From contig WANX01000131.1 of NCBI GenBank assembly GCA_015521565.1, positions 1-41,467 on the forward strand: a stretch of 41,467 nt of DNA, given 5' to 3'. This stretch comes from Candidatus Hydrothermarchaeota archaeon (GTDB lineage: Archaea > Hydrothermarchaeota > Hydrothermarchaeia > Hydrothermarchaeales > BMS3B). This document shows positions 6,844 to 14,580 of this stretch, one piece after another. Positions within the stretch are counted from its first letter, which is position 1. Each line of letters starts with the position of its first letter. The position numbers and the translations under genes are program-made. The notes under the pieces are model-generated. The model saw only the letters and a program-made list of their open reading frames with translations. It did not search any database and was not told where the DNA came from.

Positions 6844-7779
6844 CTACTCAACCCTCGCCCCCCGGTTGTCCGCACCTGTGAGCCAGACCCTCCGCACATC
6901 CCTCCTATCCCTCAACCTCTCCAGAAACCTTCGTGGCTCCCTGGGAAAGGCGTAGATTACGGGACCAAAGCTGCTCAGACCAGCGCCGTAGCTGAGCCTC
7001 TGACAGAGCTCCAGAATCTCCCTAACATTGGGAGCCTGAAGCATGAGCTCCACCTCTTTAAATCCGGTATGCTGAATAAGATTGACCGCCTCACCGAAGG
7101 CGGATATGTCCTCCTCTGCCAGCGCCGGCAGAAGCTTCATGAGGATTATATGGGAAAGCCGCTCCACCTGGCTAATAGGTACAGGGCAGAATCGCTGAAA
7201 GATGTTTACCTCGCGCGTGCCAAAGACGCGCCTCTGTGGCTCAGGCAGGACCAGCGCAACCTCCCAGTCTGGAAAGTCCCGGCGCAGCACAACAGGGGCA
7301 GGCTTCGCACAGCTTGCGGAAGAGGGCAGAAATTCCGGCTTCTCCTGCCTTGAATGGCCGCCATCCAGGATAAATCCGCCCCCCTCGAAGGCCGCAACAC
7401 CTATCCCGGAGGTGCCGCCCCTGCCCACCACCCTCGCCAGCTCCCTGACGCTCGCAGAAATTCCGTAGGCCTCGCATATCCCGCGGGCCACTGCCAGAGA
7501 AAGCTGTGTCCCGGAACCCAGTCCCACATGCCTGGGATAGCTCTCCACCACGTGCACCTCTGCGCCGGGAAGCGAATACCTGTCAATCACAAGCTCCGCA
7601 GCCCTGAGCGCTGGCTCTTTTGCCCCCCCTCTCACCCTCAAACATTCACTGCGTTTCACCTCCACAACCATCCGCGGATGCCGGAGGGCAAACCCTATGC
7701 CTCCGTCCACCCTGCCCATGGAGCCATTGAGGTCTATCAGGGTCATGTGTATACGTGATGGTGCTGTAACTCTAACCAT
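6844..7779 (-). CDS. mptG: Beta-ribofuranosylaminobenzene 5'-phosphate synthase, methanopterin biosynthesis
   Basis: 311 residues from ATG 7779; the track's longer start adds eight residues, but GGTGA sits five bases before ATG 7779 and the family begins with TAPSRIHMTLIDLNGS. GHMP-fold enzyme: ATP-loop-like YPRHVGLGSGTQLSL around residues 90-110 and GGTSGIGVAAFEGGGFI around 130-145. It condenses 4-hydroxybenzoate (or p-aminobenzoate) with PRPP, releasing CO2 and PPi, the first committed step of tetrahydromethanopterin synthesis. It starts inside the 3' end of the CYTH gene (8-base overlap). Its presence is the best evidence in the window that the organism uses H4MPT C1 chemistry. Confidence 0.92.
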   Translation of the reverse strand: MVRVTAPSRIHMTLIDLNGSMGRVDGGIGFALRHPRMVVEVKRSECLRVRGGAKEPALRAAELVIDRYSLPGAEVHVVESYPRHVGLGSGTQLSLAVARGICEAYGISASVRELARVVGRGGTSGIGVAAFEGGGFILDGGHSRQEKPEFLPSSASCAKPAPVVLRRDFPDWEVALVLPEPQRRVFGTREVNIFQRFCPVPISQVERLSHIILMKLLPALAEEDISAFGEAVNLIQHTGFKEVELMLQAPNVREILELCQRLSYGAGLSSFGPVIYAFPREPRRFLERLRDRRDVRRVWLTGADNRGARVE

Positions 7780-8296
7780 CCCTCTCACCGAGCAGAAGCT
7801 CAAGGTAGGAACGCCTCTCTATTGCTCTCCTCTCAATACCCATAGCTGCCAGGAAGTCCAGCAGCTCTTCTGGGGAGTATTCCTCCCCCTTCTTTTCCAC
7901 CTCCACAAATTCTCCCAGCCCCTCAACCCTGTCCAGCTCCACCAGATAATCGCCCACCCTGTAGCTCCTCCTCAGCTTCCTGACCTCTGCCACCTTCTCA
8001 AACCCGAGCCTTTCCAGCACGAGCTTCGCACTCTCGAAACTCTCCACACCAACACTCACCTCCTCCCTGGTTTTTGTAACCTCCTCCAGCCTCCTTCCCT
8101 TGTATGTGAGGAAAACCCTCCCGCCACCCCTCCTGAGGCGAAGCGCCTCATCGCTCTGTGCAAAATCCCTGCAGGGATGGGCGAAGTAAACATCCCTCTG
8201 CTCCTCCTCACCCAGGTAGCTTGCCCCCATCTCAAATAGCCTCATCTCCACGTCCTGCAGACTTGAAACTCTGGCCTTTATTTCAACCTCAAGCAT
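7772..8296 (-). CDS. CYTH-domain protein (class IV adenylyl cyclase/thiamine-triphosphatase-like)
   Basis: 174 residues, a single CYTH domain. It opens with the hallmark ExExK motif (EVEIKAR) and continues with alternating charged strands typical of the triphosphate tunnel (LRLRRGGGRVFLTYKG, EEVSVGVES, YLVELDRVEGLGEFVEVEKK). CYTH proteins act on nucleotide or inorganic triphosphates, or make cAMP in CyaB-type members; the archaeal role is unclear. First gene of the group with mptG. The start lies about 26 bases downstream of a minus-strand TATA-like AGATTTATCG, so the mRNA is probably leaderless. Confidence 0.88.
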   Translation of the reverse strand: MLEVEIKARVSSLQDVEMRLFEMGASYLGEEEQRDVYFAHPCRDFAQSDEALRLRRGGGRVFLTYKGRRLEEVTKTREEVSVGVESFESAKLVLERLGFEKVAEVRKLRRSYRVGDYLVELDRVEGLGEFVEVEKKGEEYSPEELLDFLAAMGIERRAIERRSYLELLLGERDG

Positions 8297-8332
8297 GCCA
8301 ATAGTTATATTGCGGGCGATAAATCTTTTTTC
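8297..8332. promoter_or_regulatory. 36-bp bidirectional promoter, apparently leaderless both ways
   Basis: Only 36 bases separate two divergent start codons. AGTTATATTG (8303-8312) sits 21-30 bases before ATG 8333 on the plus strand. AGATTTATCG (about 8317-8326) sits 21-30 bases before ATG 8296 on the minus strand. Neither gene has a Shine-Dalgarno sequence. This spacing predicts transcription starting at or next to each ATG. Confidence 0.6.
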
Positions 8333-9226
8333 ATGCTCTCACCCTTCCTCCAGCGCCGCTATGCGGAACTGTTCCCCGGGCTCGCGGATGAGATGCTCAC
8401 CCGCACCCTCCCCCAGGCACTTCGTGTCAACACGCTGCGCATTACCGATTCAGAGCTTGTGCAGCGGCTGCAGGACAGAGGGTTCAGGCTGGAGAAGATT
8501 CCCTGGGTGAAGCACGGCTACTTTATTCGGGAGGCACCCTTTTCACCAGGTGCCACGCCGGAATACCTTCTCGGTTACTACTACCTCCAGGACCCCGCCT
8601 CCATGTACGCCTGCGAGGTTCTGGAACCCCGTGCGCGCGAGCTTGTACTGGACGCAGCAGCTGCTCCAGGAGGAAAGACCACCTACATTGCACAGCTCAT
8701 GCAGAACAGGGGCTGCATCGTCGCAGTGGAGGTAAACAGGCAGCGCATCAAGGCGCTGCGTGCCAGTGTAACCAGGATGGGCGTCGAAAACACCATACTG
8801 GTAAGGATGGACGCCAGGGAGGTCGCAAAGCTTGGACTGCGCTTCAACCGTGTGCTTCTCGACGCTCCCTGCACAGGTACCGGCACCGCTCACAAGGCCA
8901 GGGAAGCGCTCACCAAAGATGAGGCTGACCTGGAGGTGCTTCTGCCCCTGCAGCGTGCCCTGCTGGAATCTGCATACAGCGTTCTCGAGCCCCGGGGCGT
9001 GCTTGTATATGCCACATGCAGCCTCCTGCCCGAGGAGAATGAGCTTCTTCTGCATGACTTTCTGAAGAATAAAGAGGCAAGGATGCTCAGAATAAAGCAC
9101 GGTTCCCCGGCGCTTGACACACCCTACGGAAAAACTCTCCCCGGAAGCATAAAAAAGGCCAGGAGATTCTATCCCTGGATTCACAGCACCCAGGGTTTTT
9201 TCGTGGCCAAGATCCAAAAGCTTTAG
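8333..9226 (+). CDS. NOL1/NOP2/Sun-family RNA 5-methylcytosine methyltransferase
   Basis: 297 residues. SAM-binding motif I is LVLDAAAAPGGKTTYIAQL (about 103-121). The two catalytic cysteines are in motif IV DAPCTGTG and motif VI YATCSLLPEEN. A final FFVAKIQK strand closes the Rossmann fold. The N-terminal roughly 70 residues form the RNA-binding RRM-like part of the family. There is no PUA domain, so it resembles archaeal Trm4/tRNA m5C enzymes more than NSUN6 types, but tRNA versus rRNA target cannot be decided. The 3' end overlaps thioredoxin by four bases, convergent. Confidence 0.92.
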   Translation: MLSPFLQRRYAELFPGLADEMLTRTLPQALRVNTLRITDSELVQRLQDRGFRLEKIPWVKHGYFIREAPFSPGATPEYLLGYYYLQDPASMYACEVLEPRARELVLDAAAAPGGKTTYIAQLMQNRGCIVAVEVNRQRIKALRASVTRMGVENTILVRMDAREVAKLGLRFNRVLLDAPCTGTGTAHKAREALTKDEADLEVLLPLQRALLESAYSVLEPRGVLVYATCSLLPEENELLLHDFLKNKEARMLRIKHGSPALDTPYGKTLPGSIKKARRFYPWIHSTQGFFVAKIQKL

Positions 9227-9546
9227 AGATGGGCTCTTATTTTCTCAGCCAGGTGCTCCCTGGGCACAGCTCCAATTACCTTCTCGACCACCTCACCTTT
9301 TTTGAAGAGTATCAGAGTCGGGATGCTGGTTATCCCGAACCGCATCGCCGTTTTGGGATTCTCGTCCACATTGAGCTTGGCAAAGGTAACCTTTCCCTCA
9401 AACTCCTTTGCAAGCTCCTCGATAGTTGGGGCCACCATCTTGCAGGGAAAACACCACGCTGCCCAGAAGTCCACCAGTATCAGGGGGTGTTCCTTCACCA
9501 TGTCCTCAAAGTTGTCATCGGTAGCCGTTAACACCTTTCCTGCCAT
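9223..9546 (-). CDS. trxA: Thioredoxin with WCFPC active site
   Basis: 107 residues from ATG 9546, preceded by GGTGGAGATC; the track's 12-residue extension is unlikely because it crosses the promoter. Classical thioredoxin fold: FWAAWCFPCKMVAPTIEEL, the cis-Pro loop SIPTL and FKKGEVV. The active site reads CFPC where most thioredoxins have CGPC, which should change redox potential or partners. General cytoplasmic disulfide reductase is the family role. It shares a short promoter with the divergent gene at 9651. Confidence 0.93.
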   Translation of the reverse strand: MAGKVLTATDDNFEDMVKEHPLILVDFWAAWCFPCKMVAPTIEELAKEFEGKVTFAKLNVDENPKTAMRFGITSIPTLILFKKGEVVEKVIGAVPREHLAEKIRAHL

Positions 9547-9650
9547 GATCTCCACCGTTTTTAAAAGGCACCGGATTGGCATATATACTTTTTGGAAGAA
9601 GGAGGTGTGTGTGCAGAAAGGTTAAAGCTGGTGATGGTTCAGAAAAATCC
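9547..9650. promoter_or_regulatory. Divergent promoter between thioredoxin and the DUF2334 protein
   Basis: A central CATATATACTTTTT (9579-9592) can act as TATA box on both strands: about 27-40 bases before the expected thioredoxin start site and about 70 bases before ATG 9651. A GGAGGTGT follows at 9601-9608. Because the TATA box falls inside the track's 9576 ORF start, that start is rejected. Confidence 0.5.
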
Positions 9651-11276
9651 ATGCGCAAACTGCTGCCTGCCCTTGCACTGCTTCTCCTCCTGATGGCACA
9701 GGACTATGAAAAGCCACAGCCAGCGCTCTGGGTGGAGGTGCACGACCTCTCACCTGGCTACAACACAGAAGAGGTGGAAAGACTGCTGCAACTTCTGGAG
9801 GGCAGAGCAGAAAGGGTGGTTCTCTTCGTAATACCGGACCGTGACGGCACAGAGCCCATATCCAGATACGCCGGCTTCCTGTCCTTTCTGAAAGAAGCTG
9901 CAGCAGGAGGGGCTGAAATAGGCGCCCACGGCTATACCCACAGAGGATTTGAGTTCCTCACCTCCGGCGAGAGGGCAGAAGCGCTGGTCTCAGAGATCAG
10001 GAGGGAATTCAGGGCCGCGGGCTTTGAGCCCCGGATATTCTCCCCGCCCAGATACCTGCTCACCCCCTCAGCGCTTCAGGTGCTGAGCAGGGAGTTTCAG
10101 GAGGTCTTTTTAATTGGCCGGATTGTCACACACGGGGGCTCCCTCCCCTATCCCTCCAGGGAGTTCACACCGGGCAGGATGCAGAAGCTGTTCATGCCCC
10201 TGGCAAAGCTCTCCCTGCTCACAACCGGCGGGGAGGTCTATCGTCTCAGCGTCCACATGGCCTACCTCAACAACGAGTCGCTGCGGTTTCTGGAGGACTT
10301 CATCTCCTGGGCAGGATTTGAGGCAGGAAAAAGCTGCACCGTGGGCCAGGAGCTTCTTCAAGAAGCCCGCAGAATGGAGCCCCCCGGTGATGTGCGTGGC
10401 GTAAAGCGCAATGCATATGCGCTGCTCTACGCCGCCAACATGTACACGGCCACCCGTGAGGACAGATACCTCGCCATGGCCCACACCCACGCCAGTTACC
10501 TGCTGGAAAGGCAGCTTGCGGAGGGTGGATGGCGTGAGGTTGAAGGAGAAACCACGTCCAGCTACTCCCTGCTGGAAACCGCCGTTGCAACCTGGGCTCT
10601 CTCTCAGGCGTACACCGCCGGAGCCATATCCGGTATGGACGTGGAGAGGAGCATCCTGCGGGCAGGAGATGCACTGTTGCGCAGGACAGAGCTGCTCACT
10701 TCCTTCGGCTACAGCTTTGGCCTGAAGCCCAACGCCATAGGCTTTGCAGCCCTTGCTCTGGAAAGGGTTTCCAGGGCTGCACAGGAGATGGGCGACGCCA
10801 GGAGAGCTGAGCGCTACCGCAGGAAGGCTGTGGAGATAGGTGATGGTCTGGTGAGGATGCAGCTTGAGAACGGTGCCTGGTACGACGGCCCCTACCGTCT
10901 GCCCGGTCATCGCTGGCGAAGCATAAGCTCCTGGTACCAGGGGATGGCGCTCAGCGGCGTGGTCGCAGCGTATGCGGCCTCGGAACCAGGAGAGAGGCTG
11001 AAATTTCTGGAGAGTGCCCGGAAGGGCATAGCTTTTATCAGAACAATGCGGCATGACGGAGGCTACTGGGGTGTGCTGCATCCGAACCGCACCCGCTCCG
11101 GAGACGGCAGTGTAATGGTGCTCCAGGCACTCGCTATAGCAAACTCCTTCGGAGTGCGCGCCGGCTGCGACGGGCTCAAATCCACCGCCTCGAGGGTCGG
11201 GAACTGGGATGCCAACTACGCCTTTGCCGTGAGCCAGCTGCTCGCCACTCAGAAAGGTGCCGGGAAGCGCTACTGA
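9651..11276 (+). CDS. Exported DUF2334-type deacetylase fused to an alpha/alpha-toroid sugar-enzyme domain
   Basis: 541 residues from ATG 9651, chosen because it begins a signal-like peptide (MRKLLPALALLLLLMAQ) and lies downstream of the TATA box. The N-terminal half (about 20-215) resembles DUF2334/polysaccharide deacetylases: VEVHDLSPGYN, EIGAHGYTHRGFEF with a metal-ligand-like His pattern, and FSPPRYLLTPSAL. The C-terminal half (about 245-530) is a run of helical repeats with glycine/tryptophan-rich turns (GGWREVEGE, GAWYDGPYRLPG, SSWYQGMALSG, GGYWGVLHP) like glycosidase or glucuronyl C5-epimerase toroids. A role in trimming or modifying cell-surface polysaccharide is likely; the substrate is unknown. 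Confidence 0.75.
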   Translation: MRKLLPALALLLLLMAQDYEKPQPALWVEVHDLSPGYNTEEVERLLQLLEGRAERVVLFVIPDRDGTEPISRYAGFLSFLKEAAAGGAEIGAHGYTHRGFEFLTSGERAEALVSEIRREFRAAGFEPRIFSPPRYLLTPSALQVLSREFQEVFLIGRIVTHGGSLPYPSREFTPGRMQKLFMPLAKLSLLTTGGEVYRLSVHMAYLNNESLRFLEDFISWAGFEAGKSCTVGQELLQEARRMEPPGDVRGVKRNAYALLYAANMYTATREDRYLAMAHTHASYLLERQLAEGGWREVEGETTSSYSLLETAVATWALSQAYTAGAISGMDVERSILRAGDALLRRTELLTSFGYSFGLKPNAIGFAALALERVSRAAQEMGDARRAERYRRKAVEIGDGLVRMQLENGAWYDGPYRLPGHRWRSISSWYQGMALSGVVAAYAASEPGERLKFLESARKGIAFIRTMRHDGGYWGVLHPNRTRSGDGSVMVLQALAIANSFGVRAGCDGLKSTASRVGNWDANYAFAVSQLLATQKGAGKRY

Positions 11277-11578
11277 TACTCCCTCCAGGTGTACCTGCAC
11301 CTGGTGCACCTGTAAAAACGCGTTTCCGCCTCATCCGCCTTGCGCGTCTGCAGAAGCCACCACTCCGCCTCCATGTTGCCGCACCTGGGACATTCGGCCC
11401 TCGTGGTGGGCAGCGTTCTTACTTCTTCGTCAACCACCACGACACCTTCCTTCCTCTCCCCCCTGCTCACTATCTTGTAGTCGTCCTCATTTTCTATGCC
11501 TGCCACCGCACCGCACCGCTGGCAGATTAGCCTCCTGTCCCTGGGCAGCATCAGCCCGCCGCACCTATCGCAGAACAT
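11270..11578 (-). CDS. tfs: Transcription factor S (TFIIS/RPB9-like cleavage factor)
   Basis: 102 residues, full length. The N-terminal zinc ribbon (CDRCGG...CQRCG) resembles RPB9. The C-terminal ribbon (CPRCGNMEAEWWLLQTRKADEAETRFYRCTRCRYTW) carries the acidic DE pair in the tip loop that TFIIS-type factors insert into the RNA polymerase active site to stimulate transcript cleavage. Last gene of the seven-gene information-processing operon; starts 14 bases inside the Nudix gene. Its last seven bases overlap the convergent DUF2334 gene. Confidence 0.95.
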   Translation of the reverse strand: MFCDRCGGLMLPRDRRLICQRCGAVAGIENEDDYKIVSRGERKEGVVVVDEEVRTLPTTRAECPRCGNMEAEWWLLQTRKADEAETRFYRCTRCRYTWREYQ

Positions 11579-12020
11579 GCTTCCTCCTCAGGTAGTCTCT
11601 TATTATATCAGCATGGTCAAAGGCGAGGCTCTGCTTCAGGGCCTCCCGGGGGTCAAACAGCCTCGCCTCCGCAGCATCACTCCTGCCTTTTAACTTGCCC
11701 TCACCGCGGGCGATGAAGCAGATGCTCACCACATGTCCCCGGGGGTCGCGCTCTGGGTCTGAGTAAACGCCAAGCAGTTCCTTAACCTCAACATTCAAAT
11801 TTGTCTCCTCCTCAGCCTCCCGTTCCGCCGCTTCCTCCACACGCTCACCGCACTCCACGAAGCCCCCGGGCAGAGCCCAGCAGCCTGCGAAGGGCGGATT
11901 CGCTCTTTTTATGAGCACTATGCGTGAGCCCACCTCAATAACCACATCCACCGCCAGGGCGGGAGCCTCGCGTTCACCGCACACGCAGGGACAGCGCAAC
12001 TTTTCACCTCCTGTAGGCAT
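11565..12020 (-). CDS. Nudix hydrolase
   Basis: 151 residues. The Nudix box GFVECGERVEEAAEREAEEE keeps the metal-binding RE..EE core, but the position that is normally Gly after it is Asn (ETNL). The N-terminus (about 8-20) has CPCVCGER, a possible partial zinc knuckle; the catalytic domain follows from about residue 23. Nudix enzymes cleave nucleoside diphosphate-linked compounds; ADP-ribose- or NDP-sugar-like substrates are typical for this layout, but specificity cannot be read from sequence. Overlaps both neighbours in the operon (DUF531 and tfs) by 14-17 bases, implying translational coupling. Confidence 0.9.
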   Translation of the reverse strand: MPTGGEKLRCPCVCGEREAPALAVDVVIEVGSRIVLIKRANPPFAGCWALPGGFVECGERVEEAAEREAEEETNLNVEVKELLGVYSDPERDPRGHVVSICFIARGEGKLKGRSDAAEARLFDPREALKQSLAFDHADIIRDYLRRKHVLR

Positions 12021-12525
12021 GGAGCATTGCCGGAAGCATACCTATCACAGTGCAGGTCTCGAAAGGCACACGCCTGCCTGAAAGTTCCAGGTGATAGTCT
12101 GCGATGCTGAGCACATTCCGCGGCAGACCGCGCCTTCCCAGCCCAATAACCACGAGGAAGGAATTCCTTTCAGCGCGCTGCGCAAGCTCCCGGGGCGCAA
12201 GGAGTTTATCCTCTTCCGGCTCCGGTGTGGCCGCCACCACCTCGCCGAGCTGCGGTGGAAACCCCCGGCGCGGAAAGGGGAAGATTCCGAGCCTGCCCTC
12301 TCTGGCAAGGAGCCTGAGATAGTGTCCGCCCTCACCTATGGTGGTGCTCGCAAGCCGCTCAATTGCGCTGGAAAAGCCCTCCTCCAGCGGAAACCCAAAA
12401 AGCGCCAGGTTGGTCTCAAAGGCGTAGCACACCGGCGCTGCTCTCGCGACGCTCCTCCTGTGGATCTCGTGGAGCTTCGACGGGTCGTAGCTGTTGTACA
12501 GCCCCAGGGTTATCCTTCCTCCCAT
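12004..12525 (-). CDS. DUF531 family archaeal protein
   Basis: 173 residues. The N-terminal TLGLYNSYDPSKLHEIHRR and the C-terminal LVVIGLGRRGLPRNVLSIADYHLELSG blocks match what I recall of DUF531, a euryarchaeal family of unknown function. The C-terminal part, with a glycine-rich loop after a hydrophobic strand and a long terminal helix, is reminiscent of SPOUT-type RNA methylases, but that is only a structural guess. It is embedded with RNA-related genes (csl4, RNase III-like, rpoL), so a role in RNA metabolism is a fair inference. Confidence 0.75.
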   Translation of the reverse strand: MGGRITLGLYNSYDPSKLHEIHRRSVARAAPVCYAFETNLALFGFPLEEGFSSAIERLASTTIGEGGHYLRLLAREGRLGIFPFPRRGFPPQLGEVVAATPEPEEDKLLAPRELAQRAERNSFLVVIGLGRRGLPRNVLSIADYHLELSGRRVPFETCTVIGMLPAMLHAYRR

Positions 12526-12935
12526 GCAGCTTCACCCGCTCTCGACAGCAGAGCTGCAAACCCCCTGATGGAGGCCTCCTCCAGGTTTTCCGTCTCTGCC
12601 TGCAGCTCCTTCTCCAGCAGTGAAACACACTCCTCCAGGCTCAGGCTTCTCTGCAGAACCACATGAGCCAGCAGACTCTCGGCGAAATCGCCAAGCTCGT
12701 GCCTGCTGACCCGCCTCCCGGCCCGCTCGCGGAGCCCGGCTCTGACGAGGGCTTCTGCGAGAATCAAATTCGGGACTTTTTTTCCCACCACCCTGCCGAG
12801 AACTCTGGAAAGCGCCAGCGAATAAACCAGGTTGGCGATGCTGTCCCCCAGCGGGGATAGCTCTGCAAATCTCGCCTGGAAACCCAGGAGAGGATAATCC
12901 TCCTCAGTTCTCAAGCTTCTTCTGCAGCTCATCAA
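12510..12935 (-). CDS. Archaeal RNase III-domain-like protein
   Basis: 141 residues. Two LGD-containing helices, SPLGDSIANLVYSLALS (about 27-43) and HELGDFAESLLAHVVLQ (about 79-95), are arranged like the two acidic motifs of an RNase III fold. There is no double-stranded-RNA-binding domain. Similar small archaeal proteins are often annotated 'ribonuclease III family'; the activity is unproven. The start region overlaps the end of rpoL by about 32 bases, and no later in-frame start fits the GGAGG at the rpoL stop, so ATG 12935 or the next ATG is kept. Overlaps DUF531 by 16 bases. Confidence 0.55.
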   Translation of the reverse strand: MMSCRRSLRTEEDYPLLGFQARFAELSPLGDSIANLVYSLALSRVLGRVVGKKVPNLILAEALVRAGLRERAGRRVSRHELGDFAESLLAHVVLQRSLSLEECVSLLEKELQAETENLEEASIRGFAALLSRAGEAAWEEG

Positions 12936-13389
12936 ACTCCTTCACAACCTCTTTCAGCACCTGCTTCAGCACATGCCGTGGAGGTGACGGGATGCCGTAG
13001 TCCAGCTTCTTTGCCTCAGCGACGTAGCGCTCCAGTATGCTTCTGGCTATGCCGGTCTTTTCCGCCAGAACCTCAAGGTCTGCCCGAAGCAGGGCGTTCG
13101 CACTGGTTATACCCGCACCGGCGAGCTGCTCCTTGCGCTTTGGACCAATTCCCGGCACAGCTGTGAGCTCAACCTCCTTCTCCCCCTCACGGGGCACCTC
13201 TATTCCCGGCCTCACCCGCAGATAGACCACCGGCTGGGAGAGCAGGGGATGGGCGATGCGGTAGGAGGCAGCCTCCACCGCCTCGTGGCGTGCCAGCGCC
13301 TCCCTGAGCAGATTGCAGAAGGTATGGTCCTCGCCGCGAAGCTCAAATTCCAGCTCCACATCCGACTCCCTGATAAGCCTTATCTCCAC
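12904..13389 (-). CDS. rpoL: RNA polymerase subunit L with an inserted helix-hairpin-helix domain
   Basis: 161 residues; ordinary RpoL is about 90-95. Residues 1-60 are canonical RpoL (LRGEDHTFCNLLREALARH, AASYRIAHPLLSQPVVYLRV). Residues about 133-161 match the usual C-terminal helix (PPRHVLKQVLKEVVKEFDEL). Between them lies a roughly 70-residue insert with a helix-hairpin-helix module (AVPGIGPKRKEQLAGAGITS followed by LRADLEVLAEKTGIARS, about 76-128), as seen in DNA-binding repair and topoisomerase proteins. The reading frame is intact. RpoL pairs with subunit D in polymerase assembly; the insert could add a nucleic-acid contact on that platform (inference). Sits 11 bases downstream of csl4. 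Confidence 0.9.
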   Translation of the reverse strand: MEIRLIRESDVELEFELRGEDHTFCNLLREALARHEAVEAASYRIAHPLLSQPVVYLRVRPGIEVPREGEKEVELTAVPGIGPKRKEQLAGAGITSANALLRADLEVLAEKTGIARSILERYVAEAKKLDYGIPSPPRHVLKQVLKEVVKEFDELQKKLEN

Positions 13390-13400
13390 CCTGCCACCCC

Positions 13401-13970
13401 CTATATCACTCCCTTACCGTACTCGGAGGAGTACTTGCGCGACTCGTACCTGCCGCAGTTCGGACACACAAGGCGCCTGCCCTGCAGCTTGAGCGCAATA
13501 TTGCAGGTGGTGCAGTACGCCTTTATCGCTCCCAGGTTCGTGGCCACTGTGCTCAGAGCGATTGGCACTCGCCGGGTGTTGGTAACCTTCGCCAGGACTA
13601 TGTCTCCCACTTTAATTTCGCGGTCTATGTCCTGCACATAGCTGGAGCGGAGCTGTGAGATGTGAATTGTGCCGTACACATTGCCCGGAAGCTCCCGTGA
13701 GCTGCGCAGCAGGCGGATAAGCCTCACCAGCGCAAACTGCTGCTTCACATCCACCACCCTGCATATTGCCACATCCCCCACTCTGGGCTCGGGTATGGTA
13801 TTCGTTTTTGGCTCAACCTCAATCCTGCGCTCCTTCATATCTATCTTCAGCACACCCGTCAGGGAGGCGAATATCCTGCCGTTCTCCTCGTAGGTCCCCC
13901 TGCCAGGGATGAACTCCTCGCTGAACCCCAGCTCTTCACCGGGTACAACAAACTCACCTGCCTCAACCAT
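13401..13970 (-). CDS. csl4: Exosome cap subunit Csl4
   Basis: 189 residues with the archaeal Csl4 architecture: an N-terminal all-beta domain (VVPGEELGFSEEFIPGRGTYEE), a central S1 RNA-binding domain (about 64-145, VGDVAICRVVDVKQQFALVRL) and a C-terminal zinc ribbon (CTTCNIALKLQGRRLVCPNCG). It forms part of the RNA-binding cap on the Rrp41/Rrp42 exosome and helps recruit substrates and DnaG. Starts two bases after the upstream methylase stop codon (TGA-G-ATG). Confidence 0.95.
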   Translation of the reverse strand: MVEAGEFVVPGEELGFSEEFIPGRGTYEENGRIFASLTGVLKIDMKERRIEVEPKTNTIPEPRVGDVAICRVVDVKQQFALVRLIRLLRSSRELPGNVYGTIHISQLRSSYVQDIDREIKVGDIVLAKVTNTRRVPIALSTVATNLGAIKAYCTTCNIALKLQGRRLVCPNCGRYESRKYSSEYGKGVI

Positions 13971-13971
13971 C

Positions 13972-14580
13972 TCAAAGCCTCCTTATCCGGTAGATATCCA
14001 CGTCGATAAACTTCCTCTCCTTCCTGTGAAACGGATAGCTCCTGGGCAGCTCAAAGCGCCTCTCCAGGACCTCCTCCACCCTCGCACCGAGGGTGCGCAC
14101 ATAGCGGTGCACAAACTCCCGCGTCTCGCGCTTGTGAATCGAATAAACCACAGCCGCAACCTGGAGCGCCTTCTCAAGAAACCACCTGTCAGCACCTCTA
14201 ACATGCACCCCAAAAGGCGGATTCTGAACCACCGTCTCTGCTCTCCCGCTTATATCTCTGACATCAGCCAGAATAAACTCTATGTTATCGAGAGCAAATT
14301 TTTCGGCATTCCTTCTGGCAGCGCTCAGCGCTTCTGAATCGGTATCCACGCACACCACACGCTTTGCTCCCAGCAGCGCCGCGCCTATGCCCAGCCTCCC
14401 TGTACCGCACCCCAGGTCGAACACCACCTTTTCCAGAATATCCCCCTTGAGGCAGGCAAGCATCAGGAGCTCGGCCGCAAGGGATGCGGGGGTGGCGTAC
14501 TGCTCCAGCATGAGCCTGGGCCGGGTGAAGGGTTCGCAGCGCTGGAGCATGAGCTCAAGCTTTTTTTTGTTCAGAAGCAT
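13972..14580 (-). CDS. METTL5-like class I RNA methyltransferase (NPPF motif)
   Basis: 202 residues from ATG 14580; the track's 26-residue N-terminal extension overlaps the divergent promoter and looks non-conserved. The motif order is the METTL5/RlmF-like one: LEQYATPASLAAELL, SAM-binding VFDLGCGTGRLGIGAALLGA, acidic VDTDSEAL and catalytic NPPFGVHVRGADRWFL. The NPPF motif indicates N6-methylation of adenine in RNA, and the eukaryotic METTL5 homologue acts on small-subunit rRNA; the archaeal target is inferred. First gene of the csl4-rpoL-tfs operon. Confidence 0.88.
   Translation of the reverse strand: MLLNKKKLELMLQRCEPFTRPRLMLEQYATPASLAAELLMLACLKGDILEKVVFDLGCGTGRLGIGAALLGAKRVVCVDTDSEALSAARRNAEKFALDNIEFILADVRDISGRAETVVQNPPFGVHVRGADRWFLEKALQVAAVVYSIHKRETREFVHRYVRTLGARVEEVLERRFELPRSYPFHRKERKFIDVDIYRIRRL

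Noticed and set aside
6719-7353. Plus-strand ORFs opposite mptG and its upstream spacer
   Set aside because: No family resemblance or ribosome-binding site; mptG on the minus strand explains the region.
9576-9650. N-terminal extension of the DUF2334 protein in the ORF track
   Set aside because: It contains the TATA box; the signal peptide begins at ATG 9651.
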